Positions 15,139-23,750 are shown, counted from the stretch's first letter. The stretch: DNA of 64,000 bases from Pseudomonas sp. PB106 (GCF_009764645.1 NZ_RWIM01000131.1:1-64000); one strand, 5' to 3'. Notes: generated by a model not told the origin, from the letters alone. Translations and numbers: made by a program.

Positions 15139-16749
15139 ATGCCGCAACGTCCCAATTTTCTGGTGATTCTGGCTGACGATTTAGGCTTTTCCGACATCGG
15201 TGCGTTCGGCGGCGAAATCGCTACGCCGCACCTCGATGCGCTCGCCAACAACGGCCTGCGCCTGACCGACTTTCACACCGCACCGACCTGCTCGCCGACT
15301 CGCTCGATGCTGCTGACCGGCACCGATCACCACATCGCCGGCATCGGCACCATGGCCGAGACGCTGACCCCGGAGCTGATCGGCAAACCGGGTTACGAAG
15401 GCTATCTCAATGACCGCGTGGTAGCCCTGCCGGAGCTGCTGCGCGAGGCCGGTTATCAAACGTTGATGAGCGGCAAATGGCACCTCGGCCTGAAGGCTGA
15501 ACTGGCGCCTCACGCGCGGGGTTTCGAGCGATCTTTTTCGCTGCTGCCGGGCGCGGCCAACCACTACGGTTTCGAGCCGACCTACGATGAGCAAACCCCC
15601 GGCCTGCTGAAATCCACCCCGGCGCTGTACATCGAGGACGATACGTTTCTCGATGAGTTGCCGAAGGATTTCTATTCCTCCGATGCCTTCGGCGACAAGT
15701 TGCTGCAATACCTCAAGGAGCGCGACCAAACCCGGCCATTCTTCGCTTATCTGCCGTTCTCCGCACCGCACTGGCCGTTGCAGGCACCCGCTGACATCGT
15801 CGAGAAATACCGTGGTCGTTACGACGCAGGCCCCGAAGTGCTGCGACTCGAGCGTCTGGAAAAACTCAAAGCCCTCGGCCTGATCGAACCGGACGTCGAG
15901 CCACATCCGCTGATCCAGTTGACTCAGCAGTGGGACGCATTGAGCGACGAGCAAAAGCAGATTTCCGCGCGAGCAATGGAAGTCTACGCGGCGATGGTCG
16001 AGCGCATGGACTGGAACATTGGCCGGGTCGTCGATTACCTGCGCCAGCAGGGCCAACTCGACAATACGTTCATCCTGTTCATGTCCGACAACGGTGCCGA
16101 AGGTGCGCTGCTTGAAGCCTTCCCGAAATTCGGCCCGGAACTGGTGACCTACCTCAGCCAGCATTACGACAACAGCCTCGACAATATTGGCCGCGCCAAC
16201 TCTTACGTCTGGTACGGGCCGAACTGGGCGCAGGTCGCGACCGCGCCATCGCGGTTGTTCAAGGCGTTTACCACTGAGGGCGGCATTCGTGTGCCGGCGT
16301 TGCTGCACTATCCGCAACTGGCAATCAAAGGGCAGATCAGCCACGGTTTTGGCACGGTGATGGACATCACGCCGACGATTCTCGATCTGGCCGGTGTGCG
16401 TCATCCGGGCAAGCTCTGGCACGGCAAACCGGTGGCGCCATTGCGCGGCAAATCGTGGTTGGGGTTCTTGTCGGGCGAGACTGCGCAGGTGCATGACGAG
16501 CACACGGTGACGGGTTGGGAATTGTTTGGGCGTCGGGCGATTCGGCAGGGGTCGTGGAAAGCGGTGTGGATCCCTGGGCCGGTGGGGCCGGCGACCTGGC
16601 AGCTTTATGATTTGAGCAGTGATCCGGGGGAGATTCATGATCTGGCGTTGAGTCAGCCGGAGAAGCTCAGCGCGCTGATCGGGCATTGGCAGCAGTATGT
16701 CGAGGAGACCGGGGTGATTTTGAGTGAGTCGCCGTTTCAGCCGGATTGA
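15139..16749 (+). CDS. atsA: Arylsulfatase AtsA
   Basis: The 536-residue enzyme hydrolyses aryl sulfate esters to phenol and sulfate in the cytoplasm; there is no signal peptide. Metal site motif LVILADDLGFSDIG is at the N-terminus. The catalytic Cys51 in C-S-P-T-R, later converted to formylglycine, is at the same position and in the same total length as I recall for the crystallised P. aeruginosa arylsulfatase. MSGKWHLG and MSDNGAEG motifs are also present. AGGAG precedes the start. It is the last gene of atsB-atsC-atsA. A formylglycine-generating enzyme is needed but is not in this window. Confidence 0.93.
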   Translation: MPQRPNFLVILADDLGFSDIGAFGGEIATPHLDALANNGLRLTDFHTAPTCSPTRSMLLTGTDHHIAGIGTMAETLTPELIGKPGYEGYLNDRVVALPELLREAGYQTLMSGKWHLGLKAELAPHARGFERSFSLLPGAANHYGFEPTYDEQTPGLLKSTPALYIEDDTFLDELPKDFYSSDAFGDKLLQYLKERDQTRPFFAYLPFSAPHWPLQAPADIVEKYRGRYDAGPEVLRLERLEKLKALGLIEPDVEPHPLIQLTQQWDALSDEQKQISARAMEVYAAMVERMDWNIGRVVDYLRQQGQLDNTFILFMSDNGAEGALLEAFPKFGPELVTYLSQHYDNSLDNIGRANSYVWYGPNWAQVATAPSRLFKAFTTEGGIRVPALLHYPQLAIKGQISHGFGTVMDITPTILDLAGVRHPGKLWHGKPVAPLRGKSWLGFLSGETAQVHDEHTVTGWELFGRRAIRQGSWKAVWIPGPVGPATWQLYDLSSDPGEIHDLALSQPEKLSALIGHWQQYVEETGVILSESPFQPD

Positions 16750-16768
16750 GGGTGCCTGATACACCGCT

Positions 16769-16858
16769 ATCGCTGGCAAGCCAGCTCCCACAGGGTGCAA
16801 TGCCGTTCACAAAACCACTGAATGACATAAAACCTGTGGGAGCTGGCTTGCCAGCGAT
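16769..16858. repeat. Paired REP element (REPIN type A)
   Basis: Inverted arms with core GCTGGCAAGCCAGC lie between the convergent ends of atsA and the desaturase gene. Confidence 0.85.
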
Positions 16859-16878
16859 GAGGCCCTCAAATTCAGCCA

Positions 16879-17952
16879 TCAAGCTTGAGCTGTACGCACC
16901 TCTTCACTCCCCCCTTCAGCCTGCCGAACAAACCGGTTCGCCCGCCCAAACGTCCCAAAATCATTAAACCGCACCCCCATCTCGCGCATCACTTTATGCG
17001 CCACCGGCACGGTCATCTGGCGGATGTAAAACGGTTCCTTCACCACAAAATGGTGAATCCCGTGACTGCTGCCAAAGTTGAAGCAGAACGCCTGCAACGG
17101 CCACAGCCACCAAGGGTTGAGCACCTGACACTGCTGCAGCACATTACCCAGTTCAACATCGCCGTAGTAATGCATGTTCGAGCTGATGAAGTGCAGGCAA
17201 AACGTGCGCAACACGTTCGGCCCGATGATCACCACCGCGGCGATGTCGATCACCTGCATTACCGACAACGTGGTCGCTGACCACTCGATCGGCGCGCCCA
17301 GCAGATACGCAATGCCATTGGCTGCGTGGAAACCCAGGAACACATACCAAGCGCCCCAATGCACCAGCGCCAGCGGCGCGTAGACCTTCAGCGTGCGCTT
17401 GATGATGCTGACCTTGTGCGCCCAGGTCTTGGCCCGCAGCATACGGATGAACGCCGACATGACGTTGTCGCCAACCATCAGCAACCGCGCAAAACCCCAC
17501 GGCTCGCCATTGGTGATCGCGCGCTCTTCCATGTCGGTTTCAGTGCCAGAGACCTTGTGGTGATTGAGGTGCAGATGGCGGCGAATCCAAGGGTTGATCG
17601 TGCTCGGCCGCGCCAGCCACACCAGGCCCATCATCAGGTTGTGCGGCACGCGTTGCTTGCGGAAGTACATGCTGTGGATCAGGTCGTGTTCCAGCTCATG
17701 GGTCAGCGAAGCGAAAAACGCATTGAGCAACAGGCACGCCCACCACGCCATGTGCCCGGTGATGTAAAGCGCCGCCGAACCGATCATCCCGATCAGGGCA
17801 AAGGCCAGAATCCCCGCGCCCAGCGCATCCTGATGCTTGAGAATCGGGTAGCGCTCGCGCAGTTCAACGCCTTTGGCCAGCACCACTTCGCGAATATGCG
17901 CTGATCGCTGGGCCGCATTGTGTCGCTGGGGACTTGCAGAAGTACCGTCCAT
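16879..17952 (-). CDS. Membrane fatty-acid desaturase family protein
   Basis: The 357-residue protein has the three His boxes of membrane di-iron desaturases and hydroxylases: HELEHDLIH, HLHLNHH and, near the C-terminus, HGIHHF. Hydrophobic spans lie before the first box and around the middle. The start at 17952 (MDGTSAS) is preferred; the open frame extends 76 codons further, but that region overlaps the divergent AraC-type gene and is not family-like. The exact substrate (fatty acyl chain or another lipid) cannot be read from sequence. An AraC-type regulator starts about 100 bases away on the other strand and probably controls it. Confidence 0.82.
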   Translation of the reverse strand: MDGTSASPQRHNAAQRSAHIREVVLAKGVELRERYPILKHQDALGAGILAFALIGMIGSAALYITGHMAWWACLLLNAFFASLTHELEHDLIHSMYFRKQRVPHNLMMGLVWLARPSTINPWIRRHLHLNHHKVSGTETDMEERAITNGEPWGFARLLMVGDNVMSAFIRMLRAKTWAHKVSIIKRTLKVYAPLALVHWGAWYVFLGFHAANGIAYLLGAPIEWSATTLSVMQVIDIAAVVIIGPNVLRTFCLHFISSNMHYYGDVELGNVLQQCQVLNPWWLWPLQAFCFNFGSSHGIHHFVVKEPFYIRQMTVPVAHKVMREMGVRFNDFGTFGRANRFVRQAEGGSEEVRTAQA

Positions 17953-18052
17953 GCTTCCATCCTCGGGTTTATGATGTTCGCATCGTGCCTCGCCGGGGCT
18001 TGAATCGCGGTAGCCGAGAACGCCAACCTGTTGACCGGAAGCGCCAATCAGC

Positions 18053-19057
18053 ATGAAGGAACCGACCTCCCTCGCCAGCTGGACCCGTGCCTTGCGCAAG
18101 CAACTTGATGCGCTGGGGCTGGACAGCATTGCCCTGTGCCAACAGGCCGGGCTCGATCCGAACTTGATGGACGACCCCAACGCGCGCTATCCACTGTCCG
18201 GCACCACGCGTCTGTGGGAAATCGCCGTGCAGGTCAGCGGCGACCCGGCGCTTGGTCTGCGCGTGTCGCGCTTCGTCAGCCCGACCACCTTCCATGCGCT
18301 CGGTTATGCGCTGGTGGCCAGCGGCAGTTTGCGTGAGGTGTTCGAACGCATCGTGCGCTATCACCCGGTGGTCAGCGATGCGCTGGAACTGGAACTGAGC
18401 CGCAGCGAAGACCGCTATCAATTCCGTCTGAAAATTCCGTCAGGCAATCCGGCACCAGCCTTTGAAGCCATCGATGCGTTTACCGCGATCTACGTGCGCA
18501 CCTGCCGCAATCGCTTGGGTCGCGACTACGCGCCACTCGCCGTTTACCTGCGCCGCCCGGAGCCGAGCGATGCGCAGCAATGGCACAAAGTCTTCCGCGC
18601 CCCGGTGCATTTCGGCTGTGCCGAGGATCGCCTGGAGTTCGCCCTCGCCGACTTCGACAGCCATCTCGACGACGCCAACCCGGAACTCGCCGAACACAAC
18701 GAAGCCGTGCTCAAACGCACCATGGCCCAGCTCAAACCGCTGACTTGGGAACGCAAGGTTCGTGATGCCATTGAAGAACAATTGCCGGAAGGCGAGCCGA
18801 GTGCCGAGCGGATTGCCCAGGCGCTGCACCTGAGTCTGCGTAGCTTGCAAAGGCACTTGGCGGATGAAGGTTGTCGCTTTGATACATTGCTCAACGAGAG
18901 CCGCGAGAATCTGGCGCTGCTGCATTTGCGCGACCCGCAGTGTTCGTTGAGTGAGGTGAGTTACTTGCTCGGCTTCGCCGATACCAGCAGCTTCAGCCGC
19001 GCATTCAAGCGCTGGACGGGGATGACGCCGGGGCAGTTTCGCGATGGCTTGCGCTGA
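18053..19057 (+). CDS. AraC-family transcriptional regulator
   Basis: A 334-residue regulator with an N-terminal arabinose-binding-like domain (of the OruR/ArgR-like type, with HALGYALVASGSLREVFERIVRY split over residues 82-105) and a C-terminal AraC helix-turn-helix: SLRSLQRHLADEG for the first helix pair and EVSYLLGFADTSSFSRAFKRW for the second (from about residue 302). It is divergent from the desaturase gene. Regulators of this layout often control the adjacent gene in response to a small molecule or lipid; the effector is unknown. Confidence 0.85.
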   Translation: MKEPTSLASWTRALRKQLDALGLDSIALCQQAGLDPNLMDDPNARYPLSGTTRLWEIAVQVSGDPALGLRVSRFVSPTTFHALGYALVASGSLREVFERIVRYHPVVSDALELELSRSEDRYQFRLKIPSGNPAPAFEAIDAFTAIYVRTCRNRLGRDYAPLAVYLRRPEPSDAQQWHKVFRAPVHFGCAEDRLEFALADFDSHLDDANPELAEHNEAVLKRTMAQLKPLTWERKVRDAIEEQLPEGEPSAERIAQALHLSLRSLQRHLADEGCRFDTLLNESRENLALLHLRDPQCSLSEVSYLLGFADTSSFSRAFKRWTGMTPGQFRDGLR

Positions 19058-19086
19058 TCCAGAACCGGGTTCTCTGATCTGGCGCC

Positions 19087-19151
19087 ATCGCGAGCAGGCT
19101 CACTCCTACAGGAGGAACGCATTCCATTGTAGGAGTGAGCCTGCTCGCGAT
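19087..19151. repeat. Paired REP element (type D)
   Basis: Inverted arms with GAGCAGGCTCACTCCTACA lie between convergent genes. A second copy is at 32742-32831. Confidence 0.82.
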
Positions 19152-19159
19152 AGCGCTCT

Positions 19160-20545
19160 TTAATTCACACCAAAACCAAGCTCGAAAACAGTGCCACCAG
19201 CATCACTGCTGACCTTCACTTCCCCCCCATGCAATTGCATGATCGACTGCACAATCGCCAACCCCAACCCACCCGAATCCCCCGGCTCTGCCCGTGAAGG
19301 ATCAACACGGTAAAAGCGATCGAACAGTTTGCCCAGATGCTCCGGCGCAATCGCCGGGCCGTGGTTGTGCACCTGCAACCAGCAGATTCCCGACTCGTCG
19401 CGGCGACGCAGGCTGATCACGCTGGCGGGATCGGCATGACGCACGGCATTGGCCAACAGATTGCCAAGCGCCCGTTGCAGCAGTTGCTGATCGGCAAGCA
19501 ATTCACCGTGCAGTTGATTGTCCAGCCGCAACTCACGGTCGTCCGCCAAGGCTTCAAAGTAATCACACAGCTCACCGCCAACGCTGTGCAAATCCAGCGT
19601 TTGCAGATTCAGCGCCCTCTCGGCCTGTTCTGCACGGGCAAGGAACATCAAGTTCTCCGCCATGCGTTTGAGCCGTTCGAACTCTTCCATGTTCGAGGCC
19701 AGCACTTCCTGATATTCCGCCGTGCTGCGCGGATGATTCAACGCCTGACCGTTGCTCGCCAACAAGGTGTGCAACGGCGTGCGAATCTCATGGGCGAGGT
19801 CAGCGGAGAACTGCGAAAGACGCTGCACGCTGTCGTCGAGCCGCGCCAACATGCCGTTGAGCGCCTGCACCGGTTCGAGCAGTTCGGCGGGCGTGCCATG
19901 GGCGGGCAGGCGTTGATCGAGGCTACGCAGATCGATGCCGCGTACCGCTTCGCTCAACTGACGCAACGGTTGCAGGCCCCGTCGTAGCAGCAGGAGACCC
20001 AAGGCAAAAGCGAGCAGCGCGCCGAGTCCAACCGATAGATACAAGCGCAGGCGATAGCTGCCAAGCATCTGCTCGCGCTCGCTCAGCACCTTGCCGGCGA
20101 TGATCGTCAGCGGTTCGCCGTTCGGCCCTTGGGCTTCACCGGATAACAGCGCCAGCTCGGCACCGTCGGGCGCTTGCCACGTCAGCACGTCACGGCGCCG
20201 TGGCGTTTGCTCGCGGGGGATTGCGTTGAGGATCGGCAGATCGCGCTGACGCGGGTTGATGGCGATCACACTGGAACCGTCGGCGCGGCGCACCAGCAAC
20301 AGGCTGTCGAGATTGCCGAGCATGTTCTGATACAGCCGTGGCCGTGCCTGCAAGGCATCGAGGCTGTCGCTGTCGGCGAGCAAAGCGCGCACCTGCTCCA
20401 GTCGACCGAGCAAGGCGAGGTCGTCGCGGTAGGCGATTTCCGAGGCCAGGGAGCGATAGAGAAACACGCCAATCGCGCTCAATACCAACGCGCAGACCAG
20501 TGCAAACGCCAGCGCCAGACGCCAGGCGATCGACCTAGAGCGCAT
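19160..20545 (-). CDS. Sensor histidine kinase, HprS/CusS-like
   Basis: The 461-residue inner-membrane kinase has spans at about 9-30 and 167-188 around a periplasmic sensor domain, a HAMP segment (RRGLQPLRQLSEAVRGID), the phospho-acceptor H252 in FSADLAHEIRTPLH, an N box NLLANAVRHA and a G box GDSGGLGLAIV. This matches the heavy-metal sensor kinase family (CusS/CopS/HprS). Its start overlaps the 3' end of the regulator gene by 11 bases. Adjacency to an exported HIU hydrolase and an HprR-like box favours an HprS (YedV)-type role in oxidant sensing over copper sensing, but this is inference. Confidence 0.85.
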   Translation of the reverse strand: MRSRSIAWRLALAFALVCALVLSAIGVFLYRSLASEIAYRDDLALLGRLEQVRALLADSDSLDALQARPRLYQNMLGNLDSLLLVRRADGSSVIAINPRQRDLPILNAIPREQTPRRRDVLTWQAPDGAELALLSGEAQGPNGEPLTIIAGKVLSEREQMLGSYRLRLYLSVGLGALLAFALGLLLLRRGLQPLRQLSEAVRGIDLRSLDQRLPAHGTPAELLEPVQALNGMLARLDDSVQRLSQFSADLAHEIRTPLHTLLASNGQALNHPRSTAEYQEVLASNMEEFERLKRMAENLMFLARAEQAERALNLQTLDLHSVGGELCDYFEALADDRELRLDNQLHGELLADQQLLQRALGNLLANAVRHADPASVISLRRRDESGICWLQVHNHGPAIAPEHLGKLFDRFYRVDPSRAEPGDSGGLGLAIVQSIMQLHGGEVKVSSDAGGTVFELGFGVN

Positions 20546-21215
20546 CTTCAGGGGCTTCCAGTTGATAACCGACGCCGCGCACGGTGTGGATAAGTTTCGG
20601 CATGTACGGATCATCGACTTTCGAACGCAGACGCCGCACCGCCACTTCGACCATGTTGGTGTCGCTGTCGAAATTCAGGTTCCACACCTGCGAGGCAATC
20701 AGCGTGCGCGACAGCACTTCGCCCTGACGACTGGCGAGCAATTGCAGCAGGGCGAATTCTTTGTTGGTCAGGGCGATGCGCTGGCCACCACGACTGACGC
20801 GGCGGCGTAGCACATCGATTTCCAGATCGGCGATGCTGTACGACTCGGCTTCGCGCATCGGCCCGCGTCGCAGCAAGGTGCGCACCCGCGCGAGCAGTTC
20901 GGCGAAGGCGAAGGGTTTGAGCAAATAATCGTCGGCACCCAGTTCGAGGCCACGTACGCGGTCTTCGATGGCGTCCTTGGCGGTGAGAAACAGCACCGGC
21001 GTGGCCCCGCGCTGGCGGATCAATTGCAGCAATTGCCAGCCATTGAGGCCGGGGAGCATCACATCGAGGATGATCAGGTCGTACTCCTGTTGCTCGATGA
21101 AGTAGCGCCCATCGAGGCCATTGAGCGCCACGTCCACGGCAAAACCCGACTCGCCCAGGCCTTTGGCGAGGAAATTCGCGGTTTTGGCTTCATCTTCTAC
21201 GACCAGCAAACGCAT
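20535..21215 (-). CDS. OmpR-type response regulator, HprR/CusR-like
   Basis: This is a 226-residue response regulator with receiver domain 1-115 (phospho-acceptor D51 in LIILDVMLPG, Lys near 101 in LLKPF) and an OmpR-type winged helix (about 128-224, with LTNKEFALLQLL and MVEVAVRRLRSKVDDP). It resembles CusR/CopR/IrlR and HprR (YedW). It is the first gene of the regulator-kinase pair. A near-perfect palindrome matching the E. coli HprR/CusR box lies 54 bases upstream, between this gene and the divergent exported proteins, so autoregulation is likely. Confidence 0.88.
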   Translation of the reverse strand: MRLLVVEDEAKTANFLAKGLGESGFAVDVALNGLDGRYFIEQQEYDLIILDVMLPGLNGWQLLQLIRQRGATPVLFLTAKDAIEDRVRGLELGADDYLLKPFAFAELLARVRTLLRRGPMREAESYSIADLEIDVLRRRVSRGGQRIALTNKEFALLQLLASRQGEVLSRTLIASQVWNLNFDSDTNMVEVAVRRLRSKVDDPYMPKLIHTVRGVGYQLEAPEDAL

Positions 21216-21268
21216 GGCACACCTCGATTATTCAGACACACAGGCTAGGCGCCTTCGGCGGCGTTGCC

Positions 21269-21286
21269 CATTACAAACTTGTAATC
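21269..21286. promoter_or_regulatory. HprR/CusR-type binding box
   Basis: The site CATTACAAACTTGTAATC contains a perfect inverted repeat ATTACAA-AC-TTGTAAT. I recall CATTACAAAATTGTAATG as the E. coli box bound by HprR and CusR upstream of hiuH. It sits between the response-regulator gene and two exported-protein genes including hiuH, as expected for control in both directions. Confidence 0.75.
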
Positions 21287-21351
21287 AGACTGACGAGGTT
21301 CTGACGAAGACCGGCGATTAAGGTGGCGGCCTTCGCTTCTGGAGCTTGCCC

Positions 21352-21837
21352 ATGACCCTGAAATTCTTGCTCGCCAGCCTGACCCTCGGCCTTAGCGCCG
21401 GTGTTTACGCCAGCCCGGAACTGCCGCGTCACGCCGACCTCGACCTGAAAACCGCCCGGCTGCTCGCTGACACCGCCATGGCCAACTGCACCGGCACGGT
21501 GTCGGTGCTCGACCGTGGCGGCAACTTGCTGGTGACCCTGCGCGGCGACGGCGTCGGCCCGCACAACACCGCTGCCAGCCAACGCAAGGCGTACACCGCG
21601 CTGTCGACCAAAACCGCCACCCGCTTGTTCGCCGAACGCGCCCGCAGCAATCCGGAAACCGCCAATCTCAATACCCTCGACGAATTGCTGCTGCTCGGCG
21701 GCGGGATTCCGCTGTTCCTCGACGCTGAACTGGTGGGCGCCATGGGCGTGGCCGGTTCCGGGGGCGGCGAGCAAGACGAAAACTGTGCGATCAAGGCTGC
21801 CGAAAAAACCGGTCTGGCCACCACCCGTTCCCAATAA
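21352..21837 (+). CDS. Exported DUF336 (GlcG/HbpS-like) protein
   Basis: The 161-residue protein has a signal peptide ending near AGVYASPEL and a DUF336/GlcG-type domain: KTARLLADTAMANC, VLDRGGNLLVTLRGDGVG, a KAYTALSTKT motif and an AMGVAGSGGGEQDENC segment. Relatives include the haem-binding sensor HbpS and GlcG; their biochemical role is poorly defined, and some are linked to oxidative stress. The ATG at 21352 is preferred over an in-frame TTG two codons before. It is 12 bases ahead of the HIU hydrolase gene and probably co-transcribed from the HprR-like box. Confidence 0.8.
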   Translation: MTLKFLLASLTLGLSAGVYASPELPRHADLDLKTARLLADTAMANCTGTVSVLDRGGNLLVTLRGDGVGPHNTAASQRKAYTALSTKTATRLFAERARSNPETANLNTLDELLLLGGGIPLFLDAELVGAMGVAGSGGGEQDENCAIKAAEKTGLATTRSQ

Positions 21838-21849
21838 GGAGATGCATCG

Positions 21850-22260
21850 ATGAATACTTTGCGCATGACTTTCGCGGCGCTCGGTCTGAGCGCTTTTTCA
21901 AGTTTGGCTCTGGCCGCCGGCAACCCGTTGAGCGTCCACGTGCTCAATCTGGAAAACGGCCTGCCTTCGCCGGGCATCAACGTGACTCTGGAAAAACACG
22001 TCGGCCAGGACTGGCAGCCATTGGCTCAAGGCACGACCAACGAACAAGGGCGGATTGCCGAACTGTTCCCGGCCAAGCAGCCTTTTGAAGCGGGTGAATA
22101 CCGCGTGGTGTTCAAGACCGGCGAGTACTTCAAGAAGGTCAAGCACGACACCTTCTTCCCGGAGATTCCGGTGATTTTCGAAGTGAAGCAGACCGATCAG
22201 CACTACCACATCCCGCTGCTGCTCAGCCCTTATGGTTTCTCGACCTACCGCGGTTCCTGA
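21850..22260 (+). CDS. hiuH: Exported 5-hydroxyisourate hydrolase
   Basis: Hydroxyisourate hydrolase is the transthyretin-related enzyme that opens 5-hydroxyisourate. The 136-residue protein has a signal peptide (LSAFSSLALAAGNPLS), the N-terminal motif LSVHVLNLENGLPSPGINV, and a C-terminal YHIPLLLSPYGFSTYRGS that matches the family end YRGS. AAGGAG precedes the start. Placement in the periplasm and the divergent HprRS-like system mirror the E. coli yedX (hiuH)/yedVW locus. No other purine-degradation gene is in the window, so the role may lie in oxidant defence and not purine use. Confidence 0.9.
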   Translation: MNTLRMTFAALGLSAFSSLALAAGNPLSVHVLNLENGLPSPGINVTLEKHVGQDWQPLAQGTTNEQGRIAELFPAKQPFEAGEYRVVFKTGEYFKKVKHDTFFPEIPVIFEVKQTDQHYHIPLLLSPYGFSTYRGS

Positions 22261-22312
22261 GCCTACTCCCACAGGCTCTGGTTTGCCTGAGATATCGTGG
22301 ACGGCGGAAAAC

Positions 22313-22407
22313 CCTGTGGGAGCTGGCTTGCCAGCGATGGCGTCCGTTCAGCAGACATCGAGGCCGGCTGATCCACCGCTATCGCTGGCAAGCCAGCTCC
22401 CACAGGG
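22313..22407. repeat. Paired REP element (REPIN type A, reversed order)
   Basis: Arms with GAGCTGGCTTGCCAGC and its complement are present, in the opposite order to the copies at 7.2, 9.1 and 16.8 kb. They lie between convergent genes. Confidence 0.8.
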
Positions 22408-22420
22408 TTCGGGTGCATTG

Positions 22421-23098
22421 TTAGATCGTGGCCAGGGCGCGCAATCGCGTGGCGTCGAGGATTTCGATCTCGCCATAGCCAAGCCCGATAATCCCCTGCC
22501 CTTGGAGATCCTTGAGGATCTGGTTGGTAGTCTGCCGCGACAGCGACAGCATCGATGCCAGTTGCTCTTGGGGCAGTTGCAGCACTCGGCGTGGCGCGTC
22601 GAGTTCGCCGTAGCCTTCGGCGATCATCAGCAGTCGATGGGCCAGACGCGCCGGGGCTGGCAGCAGGCTCAGTTGTTCGAGGTTGATAAAAGTCAGGCGC
22701 AGTTTGTGGCTCATCAGCAACGCCAGATGCCGCCAGTACACCGGCTGTTCGTCGAGCAGTTTCAACAGCGCAGCCTGCGGAATATTCAGCAATGTGCACG
22801 GACCGACGGCGTAGGCGTCATGGGTCCGCGGCTGGCCATCGAACAGGCAGATCTCGCCAAACCAGTGCGGCGCTTCCACCAGACTCAACAACGCCTCCTT
22901 GCCCTGCTCACTCACCGCGCCGATGCGCACGACGCCGTCGAGTACCGCGTACAGGCCGCATGGCGCATCGCCGCGCTGAAACAGGCGTTGCCCTGCCGTC
23001 AGCCGCCGCTCCCGGGCCGCCGCCAGCAAGCTATCCTGAAAGGACGCCGGCAAATGACTGAACCACTGCCCGGTCATCAATCGCGAACGTATTTGCAT
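22421..23098 (-). CDS. Crp/Fnr-family transcriptional regulator
   Basis: The 225-residue protein has a cyclic-nucleotide-binding-like beta-roll (LPASFQDSLL through GLYAVLDGVVRIGAV and HWFGEICLFDGQPRT) and a C-terminal winged helix with the recognition region LSLSRQTTNQILKDLQGQGII. The Met at 23098 gives the usual family length; a longer open frame runs into the divergent gene. There is no N-terminal Cys cluster of the FNR type, so it is probably not an iron-sulfur sensor. It is divergent from an Mpo1-like gene; the 84-bp gap between them contains ATCCCAAGGGAT, a small palindrome that could be an operator. Confidence 0.85.
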   Translation of the reverse strand: MQIRSRLMTGQWFSHLPASFQDSLLAAARERRLTAGQRLFQRGDAPCGLYAVLDGVVRIGAVSEQGKEALLSLVEAPHWFGEICLFDGQPRTHDAYAVGPCTLLNIPQAALLKLLDEQPVYWRHLALLMSHKLRLTFINLEQLSLLPAPARLAHRLLMIAEGYGELDAPRRVLQLPQEQLASMLSLSRQTTNQILKDLQGQGIIGLGYGEIEILDATRLRALATI

Positions 23099-23182
23099 AA
23101 ACACTCCTGGACTGTCGCCTGCCTGACAGAGCGAACCCTGATCCCAAGGGATGATGCGATCAACCCTACCGGAGGAACAACA

Positions 23183-23710
23183 ATGAAAAGCCTCGTCGAC
23201 CACCTCAGTCAATACGCCGCCTACCACCGCGACCCGCGCAACATCGCCAGCCACTTTATCGGCATTCCGCTGATTGTGGTGGCCGTTGCGGTGTTGTTGT
23301 CGCGGCCGGAATGGTCACTGGGCGGGTTGTGGATATCTCCGGCGGTTGTCGTGGCGCTGGCCTCGGCGTGGTTTTACTTGCGCCTAGAGGTGAAGCTTGG
23401 CGTGTTAATGACCGTGCTGATGGGCCTGTCGGTCTGGGCCGGGCATGTGCTGGCGCAGCAGAGCACCATGGTCTGGCTGAGCAGCGGGTTGGCGATGTTT
23501 GTGATCGGCTGGGTGATCCAGTTTGTCGGGCATCACTATGAAGGGCGCAAACCGGCGTTTGTCGATGATGTGTCGGGGCTGATTGTCGGGCCGTTATTTG
23601 TCGCGGCCGAACTGGCGTTCATGCTCGGGATGCGGCATGAATTGAAAGAGCAGATCGAGGCGCGGGCGGGGATGGTGCGGGTTAATCCGAACGGTAAAGC
23701 GGCGGCTTAG
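23183..23710 (+). CDS. Mpo1-like (DUF962) membrane protein
   Basis: This 175-residue membrane protein has the DUF962/YGL010w layout: YHRDPRNIASHFIGIPL at the N-terminus, several spans, and a C-terminal QFVGHHYEGRKPAF motif whose His residues are conserved. Yeast Mpo1 of this family is an Fe(II)-dependent dioxygenase acting in alpha-oxidation of 2-hydroxy fatty acids; the bacterial role is unproven. GGAGG lies seven bases before the ATG, so the long in-frame extension upstream is not used. It is probably controlled by the divergent Crp/Fnr-like gene. Confidence 0.85.
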   Translation: MKSLVDHLSQYAAYHRDPRNIASHFIGIPLIVVAVAVLLSRPEWSLGGLWISPAVVVALASAWFYLRLEVKLGVLMTVLMGLSVWAGHVLAQQSTMVWLSSGLAMFVIGWVIQFVGHHYEGRKPAFVDDVSGLIVGPLFVAAELAFMLGMRHELKEQIEARAGMVRVNPNGKAAA

Positions 23711-23717
23711 GCCGCTT

Positions 23718-23746
23718 GAAAGATCGCAGCCTGCGGCAGCTCCTAC
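23718..23746. repeat. Single REP-type half element (type C)
   Basis: It carries AAGATCGCAGCCTGCGGCAG, one arm only, immediately followed by the larger type B repeat. Confidence 0.7.
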
Positions 23747-23750
23747 ATCC

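Noticed and set aside
15181..16800. 539-codon open frame opposite atsA
   Set aside because: AtsA has full catalytic motifs; the antisense product is low-complexity and runs into a REP element.
22232..23182. Long in-frame extension upstream of the Mpo1-like gene
   Set aside because: It overlaps a REP pair and the Crp/Fnr gene; the family start at 23183 has a strong ribosome-binding site.
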